Assembly: GCF_021390395.1 (NCBI RefSeq)
Contig: NZ_JAJUWT010000005.1
Span: 62,001-126,000, forward strand
Direction: 5' to 3'
DNA: 64,000 bases
DNA from: Saccharothrix sp. S26
GTDB taxonomy: Bacteria > Actinomycetota > Actinomycetes > Mycobacteriales > Pseudonocardiaceae
Shown here: piece after piece, positions 33,360-41,564 of the stretch
Numbering within the stretch: position 1 is the stretch's first letter
Layout: every line of letters begins with the position of its first letter
Made by a program: the position numbers and the translations under genes
The notes under the pieces: generated by a model
What the model saw: only the letters and a program-made list of their open reading frames with translations
Told to the model about the DNA's origin: nothing
Databases searched by the model: none

Positions 33360-33793
33360 CGCCCCCTCCCGCCGCGCGCCGGCGCGTACCGCACCGCCAG
33401 TCGCGACAGGGCGACGGCGGCCACGAACAGGCCGAAGTCGCGCAGCGCGATGTCGTAGTACGCCGGGATGGTCAGCAGGTTCACGATGATCCCGGCCAAC
33501 CAGGCCGCGACGAGCAGGCCGCCGAAGCGCGGCGCCACCGCGACCACGATCCCCGCCGCGATCTCCACCACGCCCACGGCGTACATGGCCTGTTGCGCGG
33601 TGCCCGGCACGATCCCGTCGATCCACGGGGCCAGGTACCGCGGCCAGTCCACGAGCAGGTTGACGAACTTGTCGAGCCCGAACAGCACCGGCGCCACCGT
33701 GAACACGGTGCGCAGGAGCAGGAACGCCTGGTGGGCCGGGTCGGACCGCGACGCCCGACCGGCCGGCTGGACGCCGGACACCTCGGTGGCCAT
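33356..33793 (-). CDS. DoxX-family membrane protein
   Basis: 145 residues with four predicted helices (FLLLRTVFTVAPVLFGLDKF, MYAVGVVEIAAGIVVAV, LLVAAWLAGIIVNLL, FGLFVAAVALSRLAV). The pattern fits DoxX/DoxD-like small quinone-linked or redox membrane proteins. ATG 33793 lies just behind the shared promoter region. It is the first gene of a two-gene operon with folE and is divergent from the HTH regulator at 33875. Confidence 0.82.
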   Translation of the reverse strand: MATEVSGVQPAGRASRSDPAHQAFLLLRTVFTVAPVLFGLDKFVNLLVDWPRYLAPWIDGIVPGTAQQAMYAVGVVEIAAGIVVAVAPRFGGLLVAAWLAGIIVNLLTIPAYYDIALRDFGLFVAAVALSRLAVRYAPARGGRGR

Positions 33794-33803
33794 GACGCAC
33801 TCC

Positions 33804-33835
33804 CTTCTAAAGACAACCTCGGCTAACCTTAGAAG
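33804..33835. promoter_or_regulatory. AT-rich inverted repeat between doxX and the HTH gene
   Basis: CTTCTAA (33804-33810) and TTAGAAG (33829-33835) form a perfect seven-base inverted repeat with an 18-bp spacer. Further TTTAG copies follow at 33846-33850 and 33865-33869. The 81-bp gap is much more AT-rich than its surroundings. It is a likely operator for the divergent regulator, controlling itself and doxX-folE. Confidence 0.5.
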
Positions 33836-33874
33836 CCAGCCCGAGATTTAGTCAACCGAAGTGGGTTTTAGAAA

Positions 33875-34570
33875 ATGGGTGACGCCAGCCAGCCCGAGGC
33901 GCACATCTCGGCCGTCGCGGCGCTCGACGAGCCGACCCGCCGCCGGCTGTACGACTTCGTGGTGCGCCGACCCGCGCCGGTGAGCCGGGACGAGGCCGCC
34001 GAGGCCGTGGGCGTCCCGCGCACCACGGTCGCGTTCCACCTCGACCGCCTGGTCGCCGAAGGACTGCTGGAGGTGGTCCGCGAACGCCGCACCGGCCGCA
34101 CCGGTCCCGGCGCGGGACGGCCCTCGAAGCTGTACCGGCGGTCGGCCGAGCAGATCGCCGTCTCGCTGCCCGACCGGCGCTACGAGCTGGCCGGCCTCCT
34201 GCTCGCCGACGCCCTGGCCGAGGCCGAGACCTCCGGCGAGCCGCCGCGACTGGTGCTCCAGCGCCGTGCCCGCGACGTGGGCAAGGACCTGGGCGAGGCG
34301 GCCCGTGCCACCCAGGACGGCAGGCCCGGCGTGCTGCGCGCGCTGGAGAGCTTCGGCTTCGAGCCGCGCGCCGAGGAGCCGGACGCCTCGATCGTGCTGG
34401 CCAACTGCCCGTTCCACACCCTGGCCCGGCAGCACACCGAACTGGTGTGCGGCATGAACCTGTGCCTGCTCGACGGCCTGCTCGACGGCCTCGCCGCCAC
34501 CGACCTGACCGCCCGCCTCGCCCCCTCCGCCGACCACTGCTGCGTGCGCCTCGACCCGACCGACCACTGA
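33875..34570 (+). CDS. HTH regulator with C-terminal cysteine cluster (SufR/COG2345-like)
   Basis: 231 residues. The winged helix lies at about residues 12-85 (VSRDEAAEAVGVPRTTVAFHLDRL, wing RPSKLYRRS). The C-terminal part has ANCPFHTLARQHTELVCGMN, a C/H pattern like the Fe-S-binding ligands of SufR-type repressors, and further Cys residues in DHCCVRL. ATG 33875 has no obvious ribosome site but is close to the AT-rich region. A redox- or iron-sulfur-sensing repressor of the divergent doxX-folE operon is likely. The cofactor is inferred from the cysteine pattern. Confidence 0.83.
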   Translation: MGDASQPEAHISAVAALDEPTRRRLYDFVVRRPAPVSRDEAAEAVGVPRTTVAFHLDRLVAEGLLEVVRERRTGRTGPGAGRPSKLYRRSAEQIAVSLPDRRYELAGLLLADALAEAETSGEPPRLVLQRRARDVGKDLGEAARATQDGRPGVLRALESFGFEPRAEEPDASIVLANCPFHTLARQHTELVCGMNLCLLDGLLDGLAATDLTARLAPSADHCCVRLDPTDH

Positions 34571-34932
34571 CCCCACCCGCCGGACCCGATCGCCGAATCC
34601 GGGCGGGCCAGTCGTGTTCGGAATCGGCGCGGTGGTGGCGCCGGCCGCCGGCCGGGACGTACTGCGGGCAGCCAGTCTGCGGCCGGCCGGCCCACCGGCA
34701 GGTGCAACCGGTGCAGCTCGCCGGACAACGCCCGGACCGGCCCTTCGGACACGTCCGGTCGCGGCAGTGCTCCCACGACGACGGGTAGGACTCCCGGCAC
34801 CGCGATCGCCGGGATTCGGGTCGGATTCACCTTGTTGGCCCCTCGACCCGGACTTGCCGGAACGGCAAGTTCCCGTGCCGAACCCGGTGGCGCGTGGCGA
34901 GACTGGCCCCAGCCCACCCGAAGGGAGCACCG
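34571..34932. other. intergenic region before the DinB-like gene
   Basis: About 360 bp without a credible gene; the frames open here are shadows. Near 34576-34609 an imperfect repeat (CCCGCCGGA and TCCGGGCGGG) could terminate the regulator transcript. Several GGCCGGC-type repeats follow, and a clean inverted repeat stands at 34852-34870. Confidence 0.5.
34852..34870. promoter_or_regulatory. inverted repeat upstream of the DinB-like gene
   Basis: ACTTGCCG-GAA-CGGCAAGT, perfect eight-base arms around three bases, ends 62 bp before the start codon. The size and symmetry suit a dimeric regulator (a TetR- or MarR-sized site). No adjacent regulator gene can be assigned to it. Confidence 0.4.
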
Positions 34933-35490
34933 ATGCCCACGCCCGCCGCCTCCCACCGCACCCACCGCGACCAACCACCACCCCGGACCCACCGCGATCA
35001 ACCACCGCAGCGCACCCACCGCGATCAACCACCGCCCCGCACCGGCGGCGGCGAGGCCGAGACGCTGCGCGGGTTCCTCGACTACCTGCGCGCCTCGATC
35101 GAGGCGAAGGTCCGCGACGCCCCGGAGCCTCAGGTGCGGACGTCCGCGGTGCCGTCGGGCACCACGCTGCTCGGCCTGGTCGGGCACCTCACGGCGGTGG
35201 AGCGCGCGACCTTCCTCGGCGAGGACGTCGCCGACTGGCGGGCGACCTTCCACCCCTCGCCGCGCGACGGCGTCGCCGACGTCCTGGCCCGCTACCGTGA
35301 GGCGGTCGACCTCGCCGACGACGTCCTCGACCGGTGCGCCGACCTCTCCGCGCCGATCCCCACCGCACGGCCGCGACGGCGCGCGCCCAGCGCCCGCTGG
35401 GCGCTCACCCACCTGATCGAGGAAACCGGTCGCCACGCGGGCCACGCCGACATCCTGCGCGAACTGGCCGACGGGGTCACCGGGCGCTGA
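34933..35490 (+). CDS. DinB-like/DUF664 protein
   Basis: 185 residues. The body is a four-helix DinB/DUF664 domain: TLRGFLDYLRASIEAKV, the LLGLVGHLTAVERATFL helix with the first metal His, and WALTHLIEETGRHAGHADILREL with the later His residues. Members are often mycothiol-dependent transferases in actinomycetes. ATG 34933 has AAGGGAG upstream. Odd feature: residues 10-36 are three nine-residue repeats of the THRDQPPxR type, from a 27-bp tandem repeat, giving a basic proline-rich tail not usual in the family. Confidence 0.85.
   Translation: MPTPAASHRTHRDQPPPRTHRDQPPQRTHRDQPPPRTGGGEAETLRGFLDYLRASIEAKVRDAPEPQVRTSAVPSGTTLLGLVGHLTAVERATFLGEDVADWRATFHPSPRDGVADVLARYREAVDLADDVLDRCADLSAPIPTARPRRRAPSARWALTHLIEETGRHAGHADILRELADGVTGR
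34960..35040 (+). repeat. 27-bp tandem repeat, three copies, in coding sequence
   Basis: Units at 34960-34986, 34987-35013 and 35014-35040 begin ACCCACCGCGAYCAACCACC and differ only at a few bases. Each encodes THRDQPP plus two variable residues. The unit is a multiple of three, so copy-number change keeps the frame. Confidence 0.9.
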
Positions 35491-35590
35491 TCCGCCCGAG
35501 ATCTTCCGTCGGTGATCCACGAGCACGCCGTCGTGCCGGATACTCGGGGGTCGACGGTGGCCGTCCACCCGAGCACGGAGGAGCAACCGC

Positions 35591-36610
35591 ATGCCAGGGT
35601 CGTCCCGGGTCGGGCGTTCGGCGGAGGAGCTGCCGGCGGCGGCACGGGCCGGGGACGGGGAGGCGTTCCGGGAGCTGGTCGAGCCGTACCGGCGCGAGCT
35701 GCACGTGCACTGCTACCGGATGCTGGGTTCGGTGCAGGACGCCGAGGACCTGGTGCAGGAGACGCTGCTGGCGGCGTGGCGCGGCATCGGCGGGTACGAG
35801 GAGCGCGCGTCGGTGCGGACCTGGCTGTACCGGATCGCGACCAACCGCTGCCTCAACGCCCTGCGCGCGGTGTCCCGGCGGCCCCGCGAGCAGCCGGAGG
35901 TCGAGTTCCCGGAGCCGTCCCACCACCGGGCCGAGCCGTTGTGGCTGGAGCCCTACCCCGACGTGCTGCTCGACGAGGTCGCCGACCAGGTGCCCGGGCC
36001 GGAGGCGCGGTACGAGGTCCGGGAGTCGGTGTCGCTGGCGTTCCTGGCGGCGGTGCAGCAGTTGCCGCCGCGGCAGCGGGCCGTGCTGATGCTGCGCGAC
36101 GTGCTGCAGTTCCGCGCGGGCGAGGTCGCGGCCATGCTCGGCACCACCGAGGACGCCGTGACCGGCGCCCTCAAGCGGGCGCGCGGCGCGTTGGCCCGCG
36201 AGCTGCCCGGACCGGACCGCGACAGCGCGCCGTTGCCGGGCTCGCCGCGCGAACGGCAGGTCGTGGACGACTTCGCCCGCGCGTTCCAGGCCGGTGACGT
36301 CGAGGCGGTGGTGGCGATGCTGACCGGCGACGTGCGGCTGACCATGCCGCCGCTGCCGCAGGAGTACGTCGGCCCGGAGGCCGTCGGGCGGGTCCTGGCC
36401 GCGGTGGCGCTGCGCGACGGCCGCCGCCACGAGCTGGTGCCGACCCGGGCCAACGGCCAGCCCGCGTTCGGCCTCTACGTGCGCGACCCGGCGACGGCGG
36501 TCCCGCACGCGCACGGGCTGCTGGTGCTGACCCTGGCCGGCGACCGGGTCGCCGCGCTGACCCGCTTCCACGACAACTCGCTGCCGGCCGCCTTCGGGCT
36601 CGACGCCTGA
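35591..36610 (+). CDS. ECF sigma-70 factor with C-terminal SnoaL-like domain
   Basis: 339 residues. Region 2 is YRRELHVHCYRMLGSVQDAE with DLVQETLLAAWRG; region 4 is LPPRQRAVLMLRDVLQFRAGEVAAMLGT with SxxRARxxL-type continuation. The last 110 residues (VVDDFARAFQAGDVEAVVAMLT, then PHAHGLLVLTLAGDRVAALTRFHD) form a SnoaL/NTF2-like domain. This matches the TIGR02960-type 300-340 residue sigma factors, whose extra domain is thought to replace an anti-sigma factor. AGGAG precedes ATG 35591. No anti-sigma gene is adjacent. Targets are unknown. Confidence 0.9.
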   Translation: MPGSSRVGRSAEELPAAARAGDGEAFRELVEPYRRELHVHCYRMLGSVQDAEDLVQETLLAAWRGIGGYEERASVRTWLYRIATNRCLNALRAVSRRPREQPEVEFPEPSHHRAEPLWLEPYPDVLLDEVADQVPGPEARYEVRESVSLAFLAAVQQLPPRQRAVLMLRDVLQFRAGEVAAMLGTTEDAVTGALKRARGALARELPGPDRDSAPLPGSPRERQVVDDFARAFQAGDVEAVVAMLTGDVRLTMPPLPQEYVGPEAVGRVLAAVALRDGRRHELVPTRANGQPAFGLYVRDPATAVPHAHGLLVLTLAGDRVAALTRFHDNSLPAAFGLDA

Positions 36611-36653
36611 CCGTCCCACCCGCCGGCAGCCCACCCCGTCGAGACCGGTTGTC

Positions 36654-36666
36654 CTAGTACTAGAAT
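36654..36666 (+). promoter_or_regulatory. palindrome over the -10 of the PadR gene
   Basis: CTAGTACTAG (36654-36663) is a perfect ten-base palindrome. It overlaps TAGAAT (36661-36666), a good -10 whose start point would be about 36673, at or next to the GTG start codon 36674. The gene would then have a leaderless message repressed by its own product. Confidence 0.55.
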
Positions 36667-36673
36667 AATCCGC

Positions 36674-37264
36674 GTGACCCCGGACCTGACGCCCGCCGAG
36701 CTGACCCTGCTGGGCCTGCTCGTGGAGAAACCCCGGCACGGCTACGAACTGGAGGAGGTGATCACCGCCCGCGGCCTGAGGGAGTGGACCGAGATCGGGT
36801 TCAGCTCCATCTACTACCTGCTGGCCAAGCTGCGCGACCGCGGCCTGGTGGCCGAGGTGGACGGGCTGGACGGGCTGGACGGGGTGGACCGGCCGGGGTC
36901 GGGGCGCGGCAAGGCCCGCAAGGTCTTCGGCCCCACGACCGAGGGACGCCACGCGTGCGCGCGGGCCGCCGAAGCCGCGGTGGCCGAGCTGCGGCCGGTG
37001 CACCCGCCGGTCCTCGTCGGGCTGGCCAACCAGCCCGTCATCCCGCCACGACGGCTGCGCGCCGCGCTCGACCGCCGGGCCGCCGCGGTGGCCGGGAAGA
37101 TCGCCGAGCTGCGCGCGGCCGTCGCCGCCCAACCGCACGCGCCCCGCTTCGCCCGCGCGATCTTCGACTACTCGCTGGCCCAGCTCGAGGCCGAACAGCG
37201 CTGGCTGTCCGACTACCGGGCCGAACTGACCGCAGCACCCGACCAGGAGGACGACCGGCCGTGA
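36674..37264 (+). CDS. PadR-family transcriptional regulator (large type)
   Basis: 196 residues. The winged helix lies at about 8-100 (TLLGLLVEKPRHGYELEEVI, WTEIGFSSIYYLLAKLRDRG, then KARKVFGPTTEG). A Vir-type C-terminal helical domain follows (IFDYSLAQLEAEQRWL). The wing holds a short DGLDGLDGVD repeat. GTG 36674 has no ribosome site but a -10 just upstream, as in leaderless genes. The stop overlaps the next start as GTGA. It probably controls itself and the GyrI-like gene in response to a ligand, perhaps one bound by that protein. Confidence 0.9.
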   Translation: MTPDLTPAELTLLGLLVEKPRHGYELEEVITARGLREWTEIGFSSIYYLLAKLRDRGLVAEVDGLDGLDGVDRPGSGRGKARKVFGPTTEGRHACARAAEAAVAELRPVHPPVLVGLANQPVIPPRRLRAALDRRAAAVAGKIAELRAAVAAQPHAPRFARAIFDYSLAQLEAEQRWLSDYRAELTAAPDQEDDRP

Positions 37265-37875
37265 GCACCGACCGCTACGACGTCAAGCGCGAGCTCAAGC
37301 AGCTCTACGCGCCCAAGAACACCGACTGGGCGCTCGTCGACGTGCCCGAGCAGCAGTTCCTCGCCGTCGACGGCCGCGGCGACCCCAACACCAGCGCCGC
37401 GCACGCCCACGCCGTCGAAGCGCTCTACTCGGTGGCCTACACGATCAAGTTCGCGAGCAAGCGCGAGGGCCGCGACCTCGTCGTCGCACCGCTGGAGGGC
37501 CTGTGGTGGGCCGACGACCCGGAGGTCTTCACCACGCGCGCCAAGGAGTCGTGGCACTGGCGAATGCTCATCTGCCAACCCGACTGGATCACCGAGGAGG
37601 CGATCGAGGACGCCAAGCGGGCCGTCGCGGCCAGGAAGGAGCTGCCCGCGCTCGCCGACGTCCGTCGCGAAGTCCTGCACGAAGGGCTCAGCGCCCAGGC
37701 CCTGCACATCGGCCCCTACGACGACGAAGGACCGATCCTGGCCAGGCTGCACGACGAGTGGCTGCGCGCGAACGACCTGCGGATGACCGGCCTGCACCAC
37801 GAGGTCTACCTCGGCGACCCGCGCCGGACCGAGCCCGCGAAGCTCCGGACCGTGCTGCGCCAACCCGTCCGGTGA
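37261..37875 (+). CDS. GyrI-like small-molecule-binding protein
   Basis: 204 residues matching stand-alone GyrI-like proteins (COG4832 type): YDVKRELKQLYAPKNTDWALVDVP, then EALYSVAYTIKFA, and C-terminal LHEGLSAQALHIGPYDDEGPIL with GLHHEVYLGDPRRTEPAKLRT. The fold binds amphipathic or cationic compounds; some members hydrolyse cyclopropanoid toxins. It overlaps the PadR gene by four bases. Pairing of a PadR sensor with a GyrI-like protein suggests xenobiotic sensing or detoxification. Confidence 0.9.
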   Translation: MSTDRYDVKRELKQLYAPKNTDWALVDVPEQQFLAVDGRGDPNTSAAHAHAVEALYSVAYTIKFASKREGRDLVVAPLEGLWWADDPEVFTTRAKESWHWRMLICQPDWITEEAIEDAKRAVAARKELPALADVRREVLHEGLSAQALHIGPYDDEGPILARLHDEWLRANDLRMTGLHHEVYLGDPRRTEPAKLRTVLRQPVR

Positions 37876-38151
37876 CTCCGCGTGCGCCAGCCTGTCGCGC
37901 CGAGGTGTCGCCGAAATGACGTAATGTGGCACGGCGAATTTCACGTTCCGCCGCCGGAAACGGCATCGTGCGCTCTTTCGTGTCGCGTTTCCGGGTGATC
38001 TCGCGCACTGCTTCGCCCCGCGGAGCCGGGAATCAGGGCGCGCTCGACTCGAACAGGTGACGCCCACTCCACCTGAACAGGGCTAACCGTTGCCGCGATT
38101 GACGCGATAGACCTCTTGGTGTTCCTCGGCATCCCGCAGAATGAGGTCACC

Positions 38152-39522
38152 ATGAGTTTGCAGCGCGTCATCACCGATGAGCGAGACGTGCAGGTCGCTC
38201 CCGTTTTCGCGCAGCGGATCGACGAGGACGTGATCCCCAAGGGCAGGCTGCCGGAGAACCCGATCCCCGCGGGTGTCGCGGCGGGCATCGTGCACTCGCG
38301 GCTGCTGCTCGACGGCCGGGCCGCCCTCAACCTGGCCACGTTCTGCACCACGTCGGCCGAGCCGGAGCTGGAGCGGATCTACGCCGACACCGCCGCGATC
38401 AACCTCATGAACCGCGAGGAGTACCCGGCCAGCTCCGACATCGAGCAGGAGTGCATCAACGCGCTGGCGGGCCTCTGGCACGAGGACGACGGCCGGTTCA
38501 TCGGCTGCTCCACCAGCGGCAGCTCGGAAGCGGCCATGCTCGCCGGGCTGGCCATGCTGCGCCGCTGGCGCGAGCGCGGCGGCACGGGCACGCCGAACAT
38601 GGTGTTCGGCAGCCACGTCCACGTCTGCTGGCCGAAGTTCTGCAACTTCTGGGACGTGGAGGCCCGCGTGGTGCCGCTGGAAGAGGGCCGCACGACGCTC
38701 GACCCGGCGCTCACCGCCGAGGCGGTGGACGGCAACACCATCGGCGTCGTCGCGGTGCTCGGCAGCACCCAGGACGGGCGCTACGACCCGGTCGCGGAGA
38801 TCGCCGCCGCGCTCGACGCCGTCGCGGCCGACCGGGGCGTGGACGTGCCGCTGCACGTCGACGCGGCCAGCGGCGGGTTCGTCGCGCCGTTCCTCGACGT
38901 CGACATCGCCTGGGACTTCGCGCTGCCCCGGGTGGTGTCGATCAACGCGTCCGGCCACAAGTTCGGCCTCGTCTACCCCGGGTCGGGGTGGTGCCTGTGG
39001 CGCGATCCCGAGTACCTGCCCGAGTCGCTGGTCTTCGACTGCAACGTGCTCGGCGGCCACCACCCGACGTTCACGCTGAACTTCTCCCGGCCCGCCTCCG
39101 GCGTGATCGCGCAGTACTACCAGTTCCTGCGCAACGGGATGGCCGGCTACCGGATGATCGCGCAGCGGTGCCAGGAGGTCGCGCGGCACGTCGCCAAGGG
39201 CATCGAGGCCGCCGGGCCGTTCGAGATCGTCGGCGACGGCGAGGACCTGCCGGTGGTGGCGTTCCGCCTGCGCGACCCGAAGGCCGTCGGCTTCACGGTG
39301 TACCACCTGTCCGAGGCGCTCAGGGGCGACGGCTGGCACGTGCCCGCGTACAGCCTGCCGCCGAACCTGGAGCACGTGCACGTGCTGCGCGTGGTGTGCC
39401 GGCAGGGGTTCACGCTCGACCTCGCGGCGAAGTTCCTGGAGAGCTTGGCCAAGCACACCGAGAAGCTGGGCAGCCACCCGTTCCCGCTGCCCGAGGCGAC
39501 CGCCCCGTCGTTCACGGACTGA
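38152..39522 (+). CDS. glutamate decarboxylase (PLP-dependent)
   Basis: 456 residues, the normal length of GadB. It converts glutamate to GABA with proton uptake. Motifs: NLATFCTTSAEPELERI, EYPASSDIEQECINALAGLWH, STSGSSEAAMLAGLAM, the substrate region VDAASGGFVAPF, and the PLP Lys in NASGHKFGLVYPG (about Lys270). ATG 38152 follows GAGG; an upstream in-frame extension to 38116 is not conserved-looking. No glutamate/GABA antiporter is nearby, so the role may not be acid resistance. The next gene, a P450, begins four bases after the stop and is almost certainly cotranscribed. Confidence 0.93.
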   Translation: MSLQRVITDERDVQVAPVFAQRIDEDVIPKGRLPENPIPAGVAAGIVHSRLLLDGRAALNLATFCTTSAEPELERIYADTAAINLMNREEYPASSDIEQECINALAGLWHEDDGRFIGCSTSGSSEAAMLAGLAMLRRWRERGGTGTPNMVFGSHVHVCWPKFCNFWDVEARVVPLEEGRTTLDPALTAEAVDGNTIGVVAVLGSTQDGRYDPVAEIAAALDAVAADRGVDVPLHVDAASGGFVAPFLDVDIAWDFALPRVVSINASGHKFGLVYPGSGWCLWRDPEYLPESLVFDCNVLGGHHPTFTLNFSRPASGVIAQYYQFLRNGMAGYRMIAQRCQEVARHVAKGIEAAGPFEIVGDGEDLPVVAFRLRDPKAVGFTVYHLSEALRGDGWHVPAYSLPPNLEHVHVLRVVCRQGFTLDLAAKFLESLAKHTEKLGSHPFPLPEATAPSFTD

Positions 39523-39526
39523 CACC

Positions 39527-40705
39527 GTGGTCACGATCAGGGAACTGGAGACCGACCCCTACCCCGTGTACGCGCGCCTGCGCCGCGAGGAGCCGGTCAC
39601 CTGGGTGCCGGACGCGCGCCAGTGGCTGGTCACCCGCTGGCGCGACGTGCGCACCGTGCTGACCGACACCGAGCGGTTCACCACGGAACAGCCGTCGTCG
39701 CCGCTGCACGCGCTGTGCGGCGGCGCGCCCATGCTGTTCCGGGAGGGGCCGTCGCACCGGGACGTGCGGGAGGCGTTCCGGCACGACTACGACCCCCACC
39801 GGGTGACGGACTACGTCGACACCATCGCCCGGCCGATCGCGCACCGCGTGGCCGACGACCTGGCCCCGACCGGCGGCGCCGACCTGGCCGCGGACTACTT
39901 CGAGCCGGTCACCGCGATCGCCATGGCCGCGCACCTCGGCGCCGGGCCGGAAGGGGCGGACGAGTTGCGGCGGTGGGGGAAGGTGCTCACCGACGTGGCG
40001 AACAACTTCGGGCGCGACCCGGCGGTGGACGCCGAGGCGGCCGGGGTGATGGCCGACGACGTGGCGGTGACCGCGCTCGTCCGCGGGCTGCGCGAGCGCC
40101 CGGACCGGTCGGTGATCTCGCACCTGCTGCACGCGAACCGGCGCGGCCAGGGCGCCCGGCCGGACGCCGACGTGCTGCCGGTGCTCAAGCACCTCGGGCT
40201 GAGCGTGATCGAGCCCGGGTGGTTGGCGGCCTGGACGCTGGTGGCGCTGTGGTCGGAGCCGGACCAGCTCGCCGCGGTCCGCGCCGACCGGGCGCTGCTG
40301 GGCGCGGCGGTGTACGAGGCGTTGCGGTGGAGCGGACCGGTCGGCGTGCTGGGCAGGCGCACGACCCGGGACGTGACGCTGGGCGGCCGGGACATCCCGG
40401 CGGACAGCGTGATCGCCGCCGCCATCGCCTCGGCCAACCGGGACGAGGAGGAGTTCACCGACCCCGACCGGTTCGACCTGCACCGCGACGTCCGCACGCA
40501 CCTGGGCTTCGGCGTCGGTCCGCACGGCTGCCCGGCGCACCCGCTGGTCACCGCCGCGGCACGGACCGCGCTGGACGTGCTGCTGGAGCGGATGCCCGGC
40601 GTGCGGCCGGCGCAGGGGACGCGGGGCACGCCGCACGGCTGGAAGCTGCGCCTCACCGGACCGCTCCACGCCGTGTGGGACGTGGCGGCCAGAAAGGTGT
40701 CCTGA
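39527..40705 (+). CDS. cytochrome P450 with atypical I-helix
   Basis: 392 residues, cytoplasmic bacterial P450 size. The heme loop is LGFGVGPHGCPAHPL with the axial Cys; the ExxR motif is YEALRWSGPVG; PDRFDLHRD follows. The I-helix reads LGLSVIEPGWLAAWT in place of AGxET, so the usual acid-alcohol pair is missing. GTG 39527 lies four bases after the glutamate decarboxylase gene. Such P450s can use peroxide, substrate-assisted oxygen activation or catalyse non-oxygenase reactions. A joint role with the decarboxylase is inferred from the operon. Confidence 0.9.
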   Translation: MVTIRELETDPYPVYARLRREEPVTWVPDARQWLVTRWRDVRTVLTDTERFTTEQPSSPLHALCGGAPMLFREGPSHRDVREAFRHDYDPHRVTDYVDTIARPIAHRVADDLAPTGGADLAADYFEPVTAIAMAAHLGAGPEGADELRRWGKVLTDVANNFGRDPAVDAEAAGVMADDVAVTALVRGLRERPDRSVISHLLHANRRGQGARPDADVLPVLKHLGLSVIEPGWLAAWTLVALWSEPDQLAAVRADRALLGAAVYEALRWSGPVGVLGRRTTRDVTLGGRDIPADSVIAAAIASANRDEEEFTDPDRFDLHRDVRTHLGFGVGPHGCPAHPLVTAAARTALDVLLERMPGVRPAQGTRGTPHGWKLRLTGPLHAVWDVAARKVS

Positions 40706-40715
40706 CGGGTGCGCC

Positions 40716-40757
40716 GCGCGTGCGGCGGTGTTCGGCTGTGAGGGCCGCCGCACGCGC
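40716..40757 (+). terminator. terminator hairpin after the GAD-P450 operon
   Basis: A perfect 13-bp stem, GCGCGTGCGGCGG with CCGCCGCACGCGC, with a 16-base loop, begins 11 bases after the P450 stop. There is no T tract. The remaining 170 bp to the convergent acetyltransferase gene show nothing else recognisable. Confidence 0.65.
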
Positions 40758-40931
40758 AGCACACCGGTCCGCATCGGGAGCGTGAACGCGCCGCGCCCGG
40801 TTCGGGGCGACTCGACGGTCCGCTCGCGCGCAGTCCGGCCGGTGCTCGGCACAGGCGGCAGCCGCCGTGCCGGACACCGATCCCGACGCCTCGCGCTCCT
40901 CCACCGCGTTCCCCTGGTCGGCGACGCCGGT

Positions 40932-41564
40932 TCAGGGCGCCGCCGGCTCCGGGAGGTGCGCCGCGACGACGTCCGAGTCGACCCGCCACCCGAGCGACTC
41001 GTACAGGTGACGCCCCTCGACCGTGCTGACGAGGACCGCGACGCCGGCACCGAGGTCCGCCGCCCGCGCGCCGATCGTGCTCATCACGTGCCGCCCCAGC
41101 CCGAGCCGCCGGTGCGCGGGCTCCGTCTCGACCTGGTCCACCACCGCCGCGCCACCGTGCACCGCGAACCGGCCCCGTGCGGCCCGATCACCGTCCGGAC
41201 CGGTCACGACCACCTGGGCGAACCCGCGCTCGCGCACGACGGCGGTCCGGTACCCGTCCGGCGCGGACGTGACGACACCGCCTCCCAGGGCACAGCTCAT
41301 CAAGAACTCCGGGTCGCCCACCACCCACTTCCGACCGAACAACGGCACCGCCTCCGCCCGCGGCGCGCAGACCTTGAGCCAGGTTCCCGGCCCCGTCAGC
41401 TCCGTCGCCCGCGCGCGCACCGACGCCGTGCCGACCAGCACGAACCGCACGCGGTGCCCCGGCGTGCCGACGTCGATCCGGAACCCGTCGGGCTCCTCCA
41501 CCGGCTCCGGCGTGCCGCGGCACGCCGACCAGCCCCTCACCCACTCCCGCACGCGTCGTTCCAC
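40932..41564 (-). CDS. GNAT-family N-acetyltransferase
   Basis: 210 residues. The acetyl-CoA site is VETEPAHRRLGLGRHVMSTI (motif A, R-x-x-G-x-G), and VSTVEGRHLYESLGW is the usual C-terminal motif B. The N-terminal half (residues 1-120) is less typical and may shape the acceptor site. GTG 41564 is the annotated start, with a weak ribosome site. The gene stands alone between convergent and divergent neighbours. The acceptor is unknown. Confidence 0.85.
   Translation of the reverse strand: MERRVREWVRGWSACRGTPEPVEEPDGFRIDVGTPGHRVRFVLVGTASVRARATELTGPGTWLKVCAPRAEAVPLFGRKWVVGDPEFLMSCALGGGVVTSAPDGYRTAVVRERGFAQVVVTGPDGDRAARGRFAVHGGAAVVDQVETEPAHRRLGLGRHVMSTIGARAADLGAGVAVLVSTVEGRHLYESLGWRVDSDVVAAHLPEPAAP

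Noticed and set aside
34614-35300. A 228-codon plus-strand frame covering the intergenic region and the DinB-like gene
   Set aside because: Frame composition is Arg/Pro/Ala shadow, it has no ribosome site, and it overlaps a well-supported gene in another frame.
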